NCBI GenBank assembly: GCA_019750455.1
Contig: JAIEOM010000083.1
Span: 1 to 33,609 of the forward strand
Reading direction: 5' to 3'
Source of the DNA: Sphingomonadales bacterium
GTDB lineage: Bacteria; Pseudomonadota; Alphaproteobacteria; Sphingomonadales; Sphingomonadaceae
Length of the DNA stretch: 33,609 nt
Under the pieces are notes generated by a model, which saw nothing but the letters and a program-made list of their open reading frames with translations, did not search any database and was not told where the DNA came from. Positions 7,958 to 17,446 of this stretch are shown in pieces; within the stretch, counting starts at the first letter, position 1, and every line of letters begins with the position of its first letter. The translations under genes were made by a program, and so were the position numbers.

Positions 7958-9718
7958 TCATTCCGCCTTTTCCTGCTTTTCCATGACCTTGTCGACCAGT
8001 GCTTCGGCGGTCAGGGCGAAGGGATCGAGCACCAGATCCGCGCCGCCCTCCTGCACACTGTCCCCTTCGGCAGGGTCATAGACCGCCACCGCCACGCGCC
8101 CGTCAAAGCCTTCCGCGTTCAGCACCTTGAGCAGGGTCTGGCGCGGATCGGGCGTGTTGAGATAGGGACCGTGGTGGCGCAAGGTGGTGACCACCCAAGG
8201 CGCGCTCGCGAGCGGCAGGCCGAGGAGATACTCGGGATCGGTCACGTCCCCGTAGACCGCGTCCACCCCGCGCAACTGCCATTCGCGCACCACCGCCGGG
8301 TCGAGATCGACCGCGAGCATCGGCACGTTCTTCTGCGCCAGCCGCTCGGCAATCGCACTGCCGAGCCCCGACAGCCCGAACAGGATGACTTCGGGCGGTT
8401 CTTCTGCGCCCCGTTCCTCGTCCGCCCGCTCCCGCTCGGGATCGGCGCGTTCGAAAGCACCGAGATAGGGGGCAAAGATCGGCAGCAGCTTGTGCGAATA
8501 GGTGATCATGTAGGTTGAAGCGGCGATGGTGATCAGGCCGACCAGTGTCACCAGCCCGAGCTCCGCTTCGGTCACATGGCCGAGCGTCACCCCCATGCCG
8601 ATGAAAATCAGCGAGAATTCGCTGATCTGGGCCACCGTCAGTCCGGCCAGGAACCCGGTCTGGCGGCGATATCCCAGCAGTCCCATGATGATGACCACCA
8701 CCAGCGGATTGCCGACCAGCACAAAGGCCGAAAAGATCAGCGCCGCGGTGACATTCTCGCCGAGAATCGTGAGCTCAAGCTCGGTGCCGAGTACAAGGAA
8801 GAAGAACAGCAGCAGGAAATCGCGCAGCGGGCCGAGCCGCGAGGCGATGGCATCGCGGTAGGGTGTCGAGGCGAGCGCCGTGCCCGCCAGCAGCCCGCCG
8901 ATCTCCAGCCCCAGACCCAGCGCCTCGCCGATTGCCGCGAACAGGGCGGCAAGGCCGATCGAGAACAGGATCAAAAGCTCCGGGCTCTGCGCCAGGCTGC
9001 GCGTCAGCGGGTTGGCGGCATAGCGCACGATCAGCACCACGATCACCACCAGCACCGCAGCCGCCGTCAGGGCACCGGTGACCGACAGCCCCTCCCCCTC
9101 GGCAGCCGCGCCGATGCCGATCGTCGAAAGTACCACCATCGACAGCACCACGACGATATCCTGCACGATCAGGAAGCCGAGCGCGACCCGGCCGTGAAGC
9201 GCGTCGAGTTCGCGCTTGTCGCTCAGCAGTTTTACGATGATGATCGTGCTGGAGAAGGTGAGCGCCACGGCGATGTAGAGGCTGGCGATGACATCGAAGC
9301 CCAGCCCCATCGCGATCAGGAAACCGAAACCGGCGGTGAAGAGCACCTGCCCGAGCCCGGTCAGCAGCGACACCATGCCCAGTTCGTGCACCAGCCGGTA
9401 ATCGAGCTTCAGCCCGACAAGGAACAGCAGCACCGCCATGCCGAGATCGGAAAGCAGCTCCAGCGGCCCCTCGGACCGTGCGAGACCCAGCACCGATGGC
9501 CCGGCGAGAATTCCGACAACGATGTAGCTGACGATCAGCGGCTGTTTGAGCAGGTGGCCGACATAACCGATCGCTCCGGCAAGGATCAGCAGACCCGAAA
9601 CCTCGGTGAACAGGGAAGCGGTGACAATTTCGGGCAAGTGGCGATCTCCAGGGTCTCGCGGACACCTGAGGCGAGGTTGCCTGCGGCGAACATCACCCAG
9701 TTTGCAAACAGCCACCAC
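7958..9718 (-). CDS. CPA2-family (KefB-like) cation:proton antiporter with C-terminal TrkA-N-like domain (start uncertain, probably about 9640)
   Basis: LLILAGAIGYVGHLLKQPLIVSYIVVGILAGPSVLG...LFLVGLKLD...TFSSTIIIVKLLSDKRELDALHGRVALGFLIVQDIVVVLS; C-term VILFGLSGLGSAIAERLAQKNVPMLAVDLDP. Confidence 0.92.
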   Translation of the reverse strand: MVAVCKLGDVRRRQPRLRCPRDPGDRHLPEIVTASLFTEVSGLLILAGAIGYVGHLLKQPLIVSYIVVGILAGPSVLGLARSEGPLELLSDLGMAVLLFLVGLKLDYRLVHELGMVSLLTGLGQVLFTAGFGFLIAMGLGFDVIASLYIAVALTFSSTIIIVKLLSDKRELDALHGRVALGFLIVQDIVVVLSMVVLSTIGIGAAAEGEGLSVTGALTAAAVLVVIVVLIVRYAANPLTRSLAQSPELLILFSIGLAALFAAIGEALGLGLEIGGLLAGTALASTPYRDAIASRLGPLRDFLLLFFFLVLGTELELTILGENVTAALIFSAFVLVGNPLVVVIIMGLLGYRRQTGFLAGLTVAQISEFSLIFIGMGVTLGHVTEAELGLVTLVGLITIAASTYMITYSHKLLPIFAPYLGAFERADPERERADEERGAEEPPEVILFGLSGLGSAIAERLAQKNVPMLAVDLDPAVVREWQLRGVDAVYGDVTDPEYLLGLPLASAPWVVTTLRHHGPYLNTPDPRQTLLKVLNAEGFDGRVAVAVYDPAEGDSVQEGGADLVLDPFALTAEALVDKVMEKQEKAE

Positions 9719-9888
9719 ACGGCAATCGCGACCGCTTCAGCGACGGGAACGGCTGGCCGCGCTCTGCGGCGTCGCTAGACCGCCGCGCGGCAGGCGACCT
9801 GCGCCCCCGCGCCGCGTTTACACCGCGCAGGTCCCCCGGTAGAGCCCATCACCTCGCCAATGCGCGTTTCTACCGGAGGACTTGGGGC

Positions 9889-10641
9889 ATGGATCTGCAA
9901 CTCGAAGGCAAGCGGGCGCTGGTGCTGGGGGCGAGCAAGGGGCTTGGCCGGGCAAGCGCAGCGGCGCTGGCAGCAGAGGGAGCGCAGGTTACGACCGTCG
10001 CCCGTTCCGGCAGCGGCATCGAGGGCTGCCTCCACATCACCGCCGATCTTGATGATCCCGCCGCTCCCCAGGCGATCATTGCTGCGGTGCTGGCCGCGGG
10101 TCCTGCGCCCGATATCCTCGTGCTCAATTCCGGCGGCCCGCCGATGGCAACGGCCGCGAGCGCGACTCCGGCGGATTTCGCCGCGGTCTTCCCGCGGATG
10201 TTCAACGCCCAGATCACACTCGCACAGGCCTTCCTGCCCGCGATGCGCGCCAACGGCTTCGGGCGGATCCTCGCGATTGCCTCGACCAGTTTGGTGGCGC
10301 CGGTGCCCGGGCTGGTGCTCTCCAACGCGGTGCGCGCGATGCTGGCATCATGGTGCAAGACCCTCGCCGCCGAGGTGGCGGCAGACGGCGTGACGGTGAA
10401 TCTGCTGCTCCCCGGCCAGATCGCGACCGACCGGTTGACCAGCCTGCACGCCGGCATGGCGGCGGCACAGGGGCTGGAGAAGGAACAGGTGACGGCGCGC
10501 TCGATCGCAGCGATTCCGGGCGGGCGGCTCGGGCGGCCCGAGGAATTCGGCGATATCGCTGCCTTCCTCGCCAGCCCGCGTGCCGGGTTCATCACCGGCA
10601 GCGCGATCAAGGTGGACGGCGGCCAGACCGTCACGCTGTAA
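9889..10641 (+). CDS. SDR family oxidoreductase
   Basis: MDLQLEGKRALVLGASKGLGRASAAALAAEGAQV...LVLNSGGPP...FITGSAIKVDGGQTVTL. Confidence 0.92.
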   Translation: MDLQLEGKRALVLGASKGLGRASAAALAAEGAQVTTVARSGSGIEGCLHITADLDDPAAPQAIIAAVLAAGPAPDILVLNSGGPPMATAASATPADFAAVFPRMFNAQITLAQAFLPAMRANGFGRILAIASTSLVAPVPGLVLSNAVRAMLASWCKTLAAEVAADGVTVNLLLPGQIATDRLTSLHAGMAAAQGLEKEQVTARSIAAIPGGRLGRPEEFGDIAAFLASPRAGFITGSAIKVDGGQTVTL

Positions 10642-10702
10642 CCGGTAACGCTCTGACGCGCCCGGCTTGCGCGGTGTGGCGCGGGCCTCTAGCGCGTCAG
10701 GC

Positions 10703-11548
10703 ATGTCCGATCTGTTCATCGCGCTCCAGCACCTCGTGCCCCAGCACGCCCTCTCGCGCCTTGCGGGGCGCATCGCCGCGAGCCAGACGCCGTGGCTGCG
10801 TGACCGCCTGATCCGGCGCTTCGCTGCCGCCTATGGCGTCGACCTGTCCGAAGCCGCGCGCGGGATCGGGGAGTATGCCAGCTTCAACGACTTCTTCACG
10901 CGCGAACTGAAACCCGGCGCCCGCCCGCTGGCCGATGCTGCGCAGTTCATCCTCTCTCCTGCCGATGGCGCGGTGAGCCAACTTGGCCCCGTCAGCGGCG
11001 GACGCATCATTCAGGCCAAGGGGCGCGATTACAGCGTGGCCGAAATCCTCGGTTGCGGCGCGGAGGAAGCCGCGCGGTTCGAGGGCGGATCGTTCATGAC
11101 GATCTATCTGTCGCCCAAGGACTACCACCGCGTCCACATGCCCGCGGCCGGAACGCTGGCGAAGACCAGCTACATCCCGGGCCACCTGTTCTCCGTCAAC
11201 ACCGCCACCGCCGCGGGCGTTGACCGGCTGTTTGCGCGCAATGAACGCCTGTCGTGCCGCTTTGACGGGCCGGACGGACATTTCGCCAGCATCATGGTCG
11301 GCGCAATGATCGTCGCCGGGATCGACACTGTTTGGCCCAACACCTTCCGCACCCACGCCAGCGCACCGGTGCATGAGGATTTCGCCGGGCAAGATCGCCG
11401 TTTCGCCGCCGGGGACGAGATGGGCCGCTTCTACCTCGGCTCCACCGTGGTGCTGCTGTTCGAGCCCGGACGGGTGGCGTGGCGCGAGGATCTTGTGCCC
11501 GCCGCTCCTTTGCGCATGGGCGAGGCAATCGCCCGCAGGATCGGCTAG
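10703..11548 (+). CDS. psd: Phosphatidylserine decarboxylase proenzyme
   Basis: FNDFFTRELKPGARPL...ILSPADGAVSQLG...FMTIYLSPKDYHRVHMP...GHLFSVN...FYLGSTVVLLFEPG: LGST autocleavage motif. Confidence 0.96.
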   Translation: MSDLFIALQHLVPQHALSRLAGRIAASQTPWLRDRLIRRFAAAYGVDLSEAARGIGEYASFNDFFTRELKPGARPLADAAQFILSPADGAVSQLGPVSGGRIIQAKGRDYSVAEILGCGAEEAARFEGGSFMTIYLSPKDYHRVHMPAAGTLAKTSYIPGHLFSVNTATAAGVDRLFARNERLSCRFDGPDGHFASIMVGAMIVAGIDTVWPNTFRTHASAPVHEDFAGQDRRFAAGDEMGRFYLGSTVVLLFEPGRVAWREDLVPAAPLRMGEAIARRIG

Positions 11549-11865
11549 GCTTCGATCAGTTCGCCAACCCGTTCGATCCGCTCCTGCTCGGTTTCCGGCG
11601 GCTCGATCTTGCGGAAACGATAGGCCTCAAAGCCCTTCATCGGCGGCTCCAATTGCACCTCTGCCAGCGCGACCGACGGTGTCGTCTTGAAAACCAGCGT
11701 GGTCTCACCCGTCAAAAAGTTGTGCTGGTTGGTACTGTAATGCAGGTCGACGACAGTATAGACTCTGCCTTCCTGCAAGAGGTGATGGATCGGCACGATA
11801 GGTCCGATGCGGCCCTTCTTCGGCCCCGCATCCACATACACCACCTTATCGCCAATATCGAACAT
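11545..11865 (-). CDS. Conserved hypothetical protein, 106 aa
   Basis: MFDIGDKVVYVDAGPKKGRIGPIVPIHHLLQEGRVYTVVDLHYS...; own frame convergent with psd, 4-bp stop overlap. Confidence 0.6.
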   Translation of the reverse strand: MFDIGDKVVYVDAGPKKGRIGPIVPIHHLLQEGRVYTVVDLHYSTNQHNFLTGETTLVFKTTPSVALAEVQLEPPMKGFEAYRFRKIEPPETEQERIERVGELIEA

Positions 11866-11918
11866 GGAACGAGTCTCCCCGGGGAGGGAGAACTATCTGA
11901 TCCGCCCTTAAGAAACCG

Positions 11919-12479
11919 CTACTTGCGTAGATTGATCGCCTCGCGAACCAGCGCCCCCGTTTGCGGCGTGTCCCATGCATATCCGCCCGCCACTCGCAGC
12001 ACTTCCTTGCCGCCGGCATCGAACAGGATCGTCAGCGGCAGCACGCCTTCGGGTGTGAACTGCGCGGAAAGCTGCGTATCGGGATCGAGCCACGGTTCAA
12101 GCCGCGCATAGCCGCCCTTGGCGAAGAACGGCTCCACCACCTCGGCCCCGCGGATATCCTGGCTGACGGTGATGACCCTCACCTCACCCTCGAGATCGGC
12201 GGCAAGGGCGTCCAGCGCGGGCATTTCCTTGACGCAGGGCGCACACCATGTGGCCCACAGGTTGAGCAGCACCGGCCCGTCCTGCGCGGCGAGATCGAGG
12301 CTGCGCCCCGCCGGGTCAGAAAGCTGCATCGCCGGAATGGGCGTGCCCGCGAACTGGCGGGTCACCACGCCCGCTGCGGCTTGCGGCGTCTCAACCGGTT
12401 GCGCCGGGGCCTCGGCGGCCCTATCGCATCCCGCCAGCAGCAGGAGCGGTAGTGCAAGAATGAGCGGCGAGCGGGACAT
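11919..12479 (-). CDS. TlpA-like thioredoxin-fold lipoprotein
   Basis: Lipobox [47 protein letters not shown] (WCxxC). Confidence 0.92.
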   Translation of the reverse strand: MSRSPLILALPLLLLAGCDRAAEAPAQPVETPQAAAGVVTRQFAGTPIPAMQLSDPAGRSLDLAAQDGPVLLNLWATWCAPCVKEMPALDALAADLEGEVRVITVSQDIRGAEVVEPFFAKGGYARLEPWLDPDTQLSAQFTPEGVLPLTILFDAGGKEVLRVAGGYAWDTPQTGALVREAINLRK

Positions 12480-13890
12480 GACGGGCTCCGATCAGGGTAC
12501 AGCGACCAACGCCATGTGGGGCGGGCGCTTCGCCGATGGCCCTAGCGCGATCATGCGCGAAATCAACGCCTCGATCCCCTTCGACAAGGCGCTGTGGCGG
12601 CAGGATATCGCCGCCAGCAAGGCGCATGTCGCGATGCTCGGCGCACAGGGGATCATCCCGGCAGACGATGTGCTGGTGATTGCCAACGGGCTTGATGCGG
12701 TCGCTGCCGAATATGAAGCAAACGGCGTGCCCGAGGACTGGGACCGCGAAGACATCCACATGACCACTGAAGCCCGGCTTGCCGAGCTGATCGGGCCGGT
12801 CGCAGGGCGCCTCCACACCGCGCGCAGCCGCAATGACCAGGTGGCGACCGATTTCCGCCTGTGGGTGCGCGATGCCTTTGCGCAGATGGACGAAGGGCTG
12901 GCCGCGCTCCAGCGTGCGCTGGTGACCCGCGCGGGCGAGCATGCCGGCAGCATCATGCCGGGCTTCACGCACTTGCAGACAGCCCAGCCCGTGACCCTCG
13001 GCCATCACCTCATGGCCTATTACGAGATGTTCCGGCGTGACCGTGCGCGCATTGCCGACGCGGCCAAGCGGATGAACGAATGCCCGCTCGGCAGCGCCGC
13101 GCTGGCAGGCACGGGCTTTCCCATCGACCGCGAAGCAACCGCGAGCGCATTGGGCTTTGACCGGCCCACGGCCAACTCGCTCGATGCCGTGTCCGACCGC
13201 GACTTCGCGCTCGATTTCCTGTGGAGCTGTTCGGCCACGGCGCTGCATCTCTCGCGCCTTGCGGAAGAGCTGATCCTCTGGGCAAGCCAGCCCTTCGGCT
13301 TCATCCGCCTGCCCGACAGCCTCTCGACCGGCAGCTCGATCATGCCGCAGAAGAAGAACCCCGATGCCGCGGAACTGGTGCGCGGGCATAGCGGCCGGGT
13401 GATCGGCGCGCTCACCAGCCTGATGATCACCATGAAAGGGCTCCCGCTCGCCTATTCCAAGGACATGCAGGACGATAAGCCCCCGGTGTTCGAAGCGGCG
13501 GGCCTCATGGCCCTCTCCATCGCCGCCATGACCGGGATGGTCGAAGGCGCCACCTTCAATACCACCCGGATGCGCGCCGCCGCCGAATTGGGCTATGCGA
13601 CCGCCACCGACCTTGCCGACTGGCTGGTGCGCGCGCGCGGCATCCCGTTCCGCGAGGCGCATCACATCACCGGCAGTGCGGTGAAACTCGCGGAATCGCG
13701 CGGAATCGCGCTCGACCAGCTGCCGCTCGAAGACCTTCAGGCCATCGATGCGCGGATTGACGAGAGCGTCTATGCGGCGCTGTCTGTCGACGCCTCGGTC
13801 GCGGCGCGTGCCTCCTATGGCGGAACCGCGCCCGATCAGGTGCGTAGTCAGGTCGCTGCCGCGCGGGCGGTGCTGGGAATGGAGGAATGA
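12478..13890 (+). CDS. argH: Argininosuccinate lyase
   Basis: [42 protein letters not shown]...[17 protein letters not shown]...[19 protein letters not shown]; start could instead be ATG 12514. Confidence 0.97.
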   Translation: MTGSDQGTATNAMWGGRFADGPSAIMREINASIPFDKALWRQDIAASKAHVAMLGAQGIIPADDVLVIANGLDAVAAEYEANGVPEDWDREDIHMTTEARLAELIGPVAGRLHTARSRNDQVATDFRLWVRDAFAQMDEGLAALQRALVTRAGEHAGSIMPGFTHLQTAQPVTLGHHLMAYYEMFRRDRARIADAAKRMNECPLGSAALAGTGFPIDREATASALGFDRPTANSLDAVSDRDFALDFLWSCSATALHLSRLAEELILWASQPFGFIRLPDSLSTGSSIMPQKKNPDAAELVRGHSGRVIGALTSLMITMKGLPLAYSKDMQDDKPPVFEAAGLMALSIAAMTGMVEGATFNTTRMRAAAELGYATATDLADWLVRARGIPFREAHHITGSAVKLAESRGIALDQLPLEDLQAIDARIDESVYAALSVDASVAARASYGGTAPDQVRSQVAAARAVLGMEE

Positions 13891-14126
13891 TGCGCAACCT
13901 TGCCGCCCTCGGTCTCGCCGCGCTGCTCGCCAGCTGCGGGACGGCCTCGCCGCTCACGCCCCCTGAAGGCGCAAGCCTGCCTACCGCGCCCTATGGCGCG
14001 GCCGACAGGCCCTCTGCCGAGGAATTGCTGCGCCGCGAAGCACTCGCCGCGCCCGAACGCAGCGTCGAACTGCGCCGCCGCTCCGAGGAACGCCAGGACG
14101 ATCCCTTCGATCTTCCCCCCGAATAG
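13887..14126 (+). CDS. Small lipoprotein between argH and lysA (LptM/YifL-like)
   Basis: [28 protein letters not shown]...: short lipoprotein with lipobox LLASC, overlaps argH stop by 4 bp. Confidence 0.75.
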   Translation: MMRNLAALGLAALLASCGTASPLTPPEGASLPTAPYGAADRPSAEELLRREALAAPERSVELRRRSEERQDDPFDLPPE

Positions 14127-14135
14127 ACTGGAACA

Positions 14136-15395
14136 ATGGACCATTTTGCCCTCCGAGACGGCGTCATGCACGCCGAAGACGTGCCCCTGCCGCTGATCGC
14201 GGATGCTGTCGGCACGCCCGTCTACGTCTATTCGCGCGCGACGCTGGAACGCCACGCCAAGGTATTCCGCGAGGCGCTGGCCGATGTGCCGGACAAGCTG
14301 ATCGCCTTTGCGGTGAAATCGAACCCCAACCTCGCCGTGCTCAAGGTGCTGGGCGCGCAGGGCATGGGCGCCGATGTGGTGTCGGTGGGCGAGATGCGCC
14401 GCGCGCTGGCGGCGGGGATTGCGCCGGACATGATCGTCTTTTCGGGCGTGGGCAAGACCGCGGCAGAGATGGTCGCCGCGCTGGAAGCTGGCATCGGCCA
14501 GTTCAACATCGAGAGCGAGGAAGAAGGCCTTGAAATCGCGGAAATCGCGGCGGCGCGCGGCATGACGGCGCAGTGCACCTTGCGCATCAACCCCGATGTC
14601 GATGCCGGCACCCACGACAAGATTTCCACCGGCAAGGCCGATAACAAATTCGGCGTGCCGATCAGCGAGGCGGGCCAGATTTTCGGCAAGCTCGCGGGGC
14701 TGCCGGGGGTGAACCTGCGCGGCGTGGCGGTGCATATCGGCAGCCAACTGGCTGATCTGGCTCCGCTTGAAGCCGCCTTTACCAAGCTTGGCGCGCTGGT
14801 TGCGGCGCTGCGCGGTGCGGGGCATGAGGTGACGCATGTCGATCTGGGCGGCGGCCTCGGTGTGCCTTATCGGGTGGGCGAAGTGCTTCCGGCGCCTGCG
14901 GAATACGGGGCGATGGTTGCGCGGGTGACGAAGGACTGGGGCGTCAAGCTGATCTTCGAGCCGGGCCGCGTGATCGCGGGCAATGCCGGCGTGCTGCTGA
15001 CCCGCGTGGTGCGGGTGAAGCGCGGGATCAAGGACCCTTTCGTGATCGTCGATGCGGCGATGAACGATCTGGCCCGCCCGGCCCTTTACGGCGCCTATCA
15101 CCACTTCGAGGCGGTCGAGCCCAGAGGCACTCAGATGACTGCCAATATCGTTGGCCCGATCTGCGAAACGGGGGACACCTTCGCCATGGGCCGCGAGTGC
15201 GATGCGTTGGAGGCGGGCGATCTGGCCGTGTTCCGCACCGCGGGCGCTTATGGTGCGACGATGGCCTCGTCCTACAATTCACGCGGGTTTGTGGCCGAAG
15301 TGCTGGTCGATGGTGACAAGTTTGCCGTGGTCGCCGACCGTATCGAGGCGGGGGCGATCATGGATGCCGAACGCGTGCCGGAATGGCTGATCTGA
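14136..15395 (+). CDS. lysA: Diaminopimelate decarboxylase
   Basis: GTPVYVYSRATLERHAKVFREAL...FAVKSNPNLAVLKVLGAQGMGADVVSVGEMRRAL...IVGPICETGDTFA...NSRGFVAEVLVDG. Confidence 0.97.
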   Translation: MDHFALRDGVMHAEDVPLPLIADAVGTPVYVYSRATLERHAKVFREALADVPDKLIAFAVKSNPNLAVLKVLGAQGMGADVVSVGEMRRALAAGIAPDMIVFSGVGKTAAEMVAALEAGIGQFNIESEEEGLEIAEIAAARGMTAQCTLRINPDVDAGTHDKISTGKADNKFGVPISEAGQIFGKLAGLPGVNLRGVAVHIGSQLADLAPLEAAFTKLGALVAALRGAGHEVTHVDLGGGLGVPYRVGEVLPAPAEYGAMVARVTKDWGVKLIFEPGRVIAGNAGVLLTRVVRVKRGIKDPFVIVDAAMNDLARPALYGAYHHFEAVEPRGTQMTANIVGPICETGDTFAMGRECDALEAGDLAVFRTAGAYGATMASSYNSRGFVAEVLVDGDKFAVVADRIEAGAIMDAERVPEWLI

Positions 15396-15414
15396 GAACG
15401 CGAGTGATACGGGC

Positions 15415-16308
15415 ATGAGCCGCATCGCCAGCCTGCCGCTGTTCCACCAGATTGCCGGCCAACAGGTGCTAGTGCTTGGCGATGGCCCGGCGGCGGAGCC
15501 CAAGCGGCGGCTGGTCGAGCGGGCTGGCGGCGTGATCGTCGAGGACTTTGCCCGTGCTGTGGACGAAGGCGTGCGGCTGGCCTTCATCGCCTTCGAAGAC
15601 GCGCAGGCCTGCGAGGTCGCGGCGATCAACGCGCGCTGTGCGGGGATGCTGGTCAATGTCGTCGACCGGCCGGAATTGTGCGATTTTACAACGCCTTCCA
15701 TCCTTGACCGCGATCCCTTGCTGGTGGCGATCGGGACGGGCGGAGCATCGGCGGGGCTGGCCAAGCACGTGCGGCTGCGGCTGGAGCGGGTCTTGCCCGA
15801 AACGCTGGGTGCCTTGGCACGGGCGCTGGAGGCGGCGCGTCCTGCCTTGCGGGCCCGCTTTCCCGAGGGAGCTGAGCGGCGCCGCGCTGTGGACTCCGCC
15901 TTGGGCGAAGGGGGCCCGCTCGATCCGCTCGATCCGCATTCTTTCCAGCGGGTTGCCGCTTGGGCGGAAGGGGCGGAGAGCCCGGCGGCGGGCGCTGTTG
16001 TGGAACTTGTCCTGACCCATGCCGATCCCGAAGAGCTGACCCTGCGACAGGCCCGGCTGCTCGGCGAGGCCGATCTGCTGCTGCTGGACGGTGAAGTCCC
16101 CGCCCCGATCCTTGCCAGAGCGCGTGCGGATGCCGCACGCCGGATGTTTCACGTGAAACGGGCGAGCACGGAGGGGTCTGGAGGGGGTCTGGAGCGGGTT
16201 AAGACCGGGTCAGACGCGGGCAACGCCGGGTCTGGCGAGGGGCAGGATCCGCCTGGGGGGCTGACCCTGATCCTGCGTTGGCGACCAGGGGCCTGCCCTA
16301 GGGCCTGA
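15415..16308 (+). CDS. Precorrin-2 dehydrogenase / sirohydrochlorin ferrochelatase domain protein (CysG N-terminal type), with unusual C-terminal tail
   Basis: MSRIASLPLFHQIAGQQVLVLGDGPAAEPKRRLVERAGG...LVNVVDRPELCDFTTPSILDRDPLLVAIGTGGASAGLAKHVRLRLE; no full SAM-methyltransferase domain present. Confidence 0.9.
   Translation: MSRIASLPLFHQIAGQQVLVLGDGPAAEPKRRLVERAGGVIVEDFARAVDEGVRLAFIAFEDAQACEVAAINARCAGMLVNVVDRPELCDFTTPSILDRDPLLVAIGTGGASAGLAKHVRLRLERVLPETLGALARALEAARPALRARFPEGAERRRAVDSALGEGGPLDPLDPHSFQRVAAWAEGAESPAAGAVVELVLTHADPEELTLRQARLLGEADLLLLDGEVPAPILARARADAARRMFHVKRASTEGSGGGLERVKTGSDAGNAGSGEGQDPPGGLTLILRWRPGACPRA
16145..16160. promoter_or_regulatory. Putative parS site (ParB binding)
   Basis: TGTTTCACGTGAAACG, 15 of 16 positions of the palindrome TGTTTCACGTGAAACA; encodes (R)MFHVKR in the host CDS. 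Confidence 0.85.
16242..16276. terminator. Possible hairpin/terminator at the convergent gene junction
   Basis: Perfect inverted repeat GCAGGATC (16242-16249) / GATCCTGC (16269-16276) just before the cysG-like stop; no U-tract. Confidence 0.35.
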
Positions 16309-16311
16309 TCC

Positions 16312-17332
16312 TCACGCCGCTTGCAGCGCGGGTGTGCGCAGGCTGGCGAAATAGCCCGACATGGCCGCAATCCCCTTGTCACTCAGGGCGATGAAGGCGC
16401 GGCGGCGGTCGGCCGGATCGGGCACCCGCTGGAAGATGCCGTTTTCGACCATCTGCGTCAGCCACCGCAGCGCGGTTGTCGCCGGAACACCCGCCGCGAT
16501 GCACAGCGAGGTGACCGAGACCTGCGCCCCTTCGCCATGGGCGGCGGTGAGATCGAGCAGCATGTCCCACGCCGGATCGCCGAACAGTTCGGGATCGAAG
16601 AACCGCGCGCGCCTGCCGGTTGGCGATGATCTGGCGCACCAGTTGCGGATCGGGGAGCGGGTGATCGCTGGCCGGAGCAGGCGCGCCGAAGCTGCCCAGG
16701 GCCGAAGGTTCTGCCCCAGTATAATCGCGCCGGAACTCGCCGAAGACGCTGCCCCCGCCGGCCGCCGGGGCACGGCCTAGCCGGTCGAGCGAGTGGGCAA
16801 TCGCTTCGACCTGCTGGGAAAGACGCAGCAGCGCCACGCGGTCTTCCTCGCCCATTTCACGCAGGCGTGCGGCCCCCGCCTCACCCATAACCCGGCCCAC
16901 CGCGATCACCCGTTCGGCACGGCTGGGCGAGACGAGGATCTGCGGATTGGACTGGTCGAGCACCGCGAAGACATCATCGAGCCCGTCAAGATTTGTGGCG
17001 ACGATCAGCTTGGCCCCCGAACGCGCCACGCGCATATCGAGCCGCGCGAGGCCCGCCAGCATCATGCCGTCAATCCCGCGCGAGCCGGTGACCATGCAAT
17101 CGACCACTACCACATCGCCCAACAGCGCGATCGGCCCTTCGAGCAGCGCCCGCAGCGAACCGCCGTCAATCGAGCGGAACCCAGCCCCGCCAAGGTCGGC
17201 AGCGATCTGGCGGCGCAGACCTTCATCCGCACCGAAGATCGCAACGCGCGCCGGGAGGCCCGCGCCGTCATCGGCCACATCATAGGCGAAATCGGCCTGG
17301 GGGGATCGCGAGGGTGTAGCGTGGGTCAGCAT
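16312..17332 (-). pseudogene. Receiver-like N-terminal domain plus MarR/winged-helix C-terminal domain, interrupted by an apparent frameshift near 16604-16612
   Basis: N-part frame ends ...PQLVRQIIANRQARA; the C-part continues only in another frame as RFFDPELFGDPAWDMLLDLTAAHGEGAQVSVTSLCIAAGVPATTALRWLTQMVENGIFQRVPDPADRRRAFIALSDKGIAAM. Start taken as ATG 17332. Confidence 0.75.
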
Positions 17333-17354
17333 CGACTCGACTCCAACAATGTTG

Positions 17355-17369
17355 GAACGAGAATAGAAC
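17355..17369 (-). promoter_or_regulatory. Putative LexA (SOS) box overlapping a -10 element
   Basis: Minus strand GTTCTATTCTCGTTC (GTTC-N7-GTTC); TTGACC (17387-17382), 16 bp, TATTCT (17365-17360) lies within the box. Confidence 0.75.
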
Positions 17370-17446
17370 AAAACCGGATCAGGTCAAGTAAATCTGCGTA
17401 ATCGCTGTAGGATTACGTCTGCGTCAGCCCTTCACGCCCGCCGCTT

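Noticed and set aside
13685-13712. Short direct repeat GCGGAATCGC GCGGAATCGC in argH
   Set aside because: In frame within a conserved enzyme, just two short copies; likely codon-bias coincidence
16603-16613. Programmed ribosomal frameshift at the CG tract
   Set aside because: No classic slippery heptamer such as A-AAA-AAG or CTT-T; loss of a CG unit is simpler, so frameshift mutation/sequencing error/phase variation is preferred
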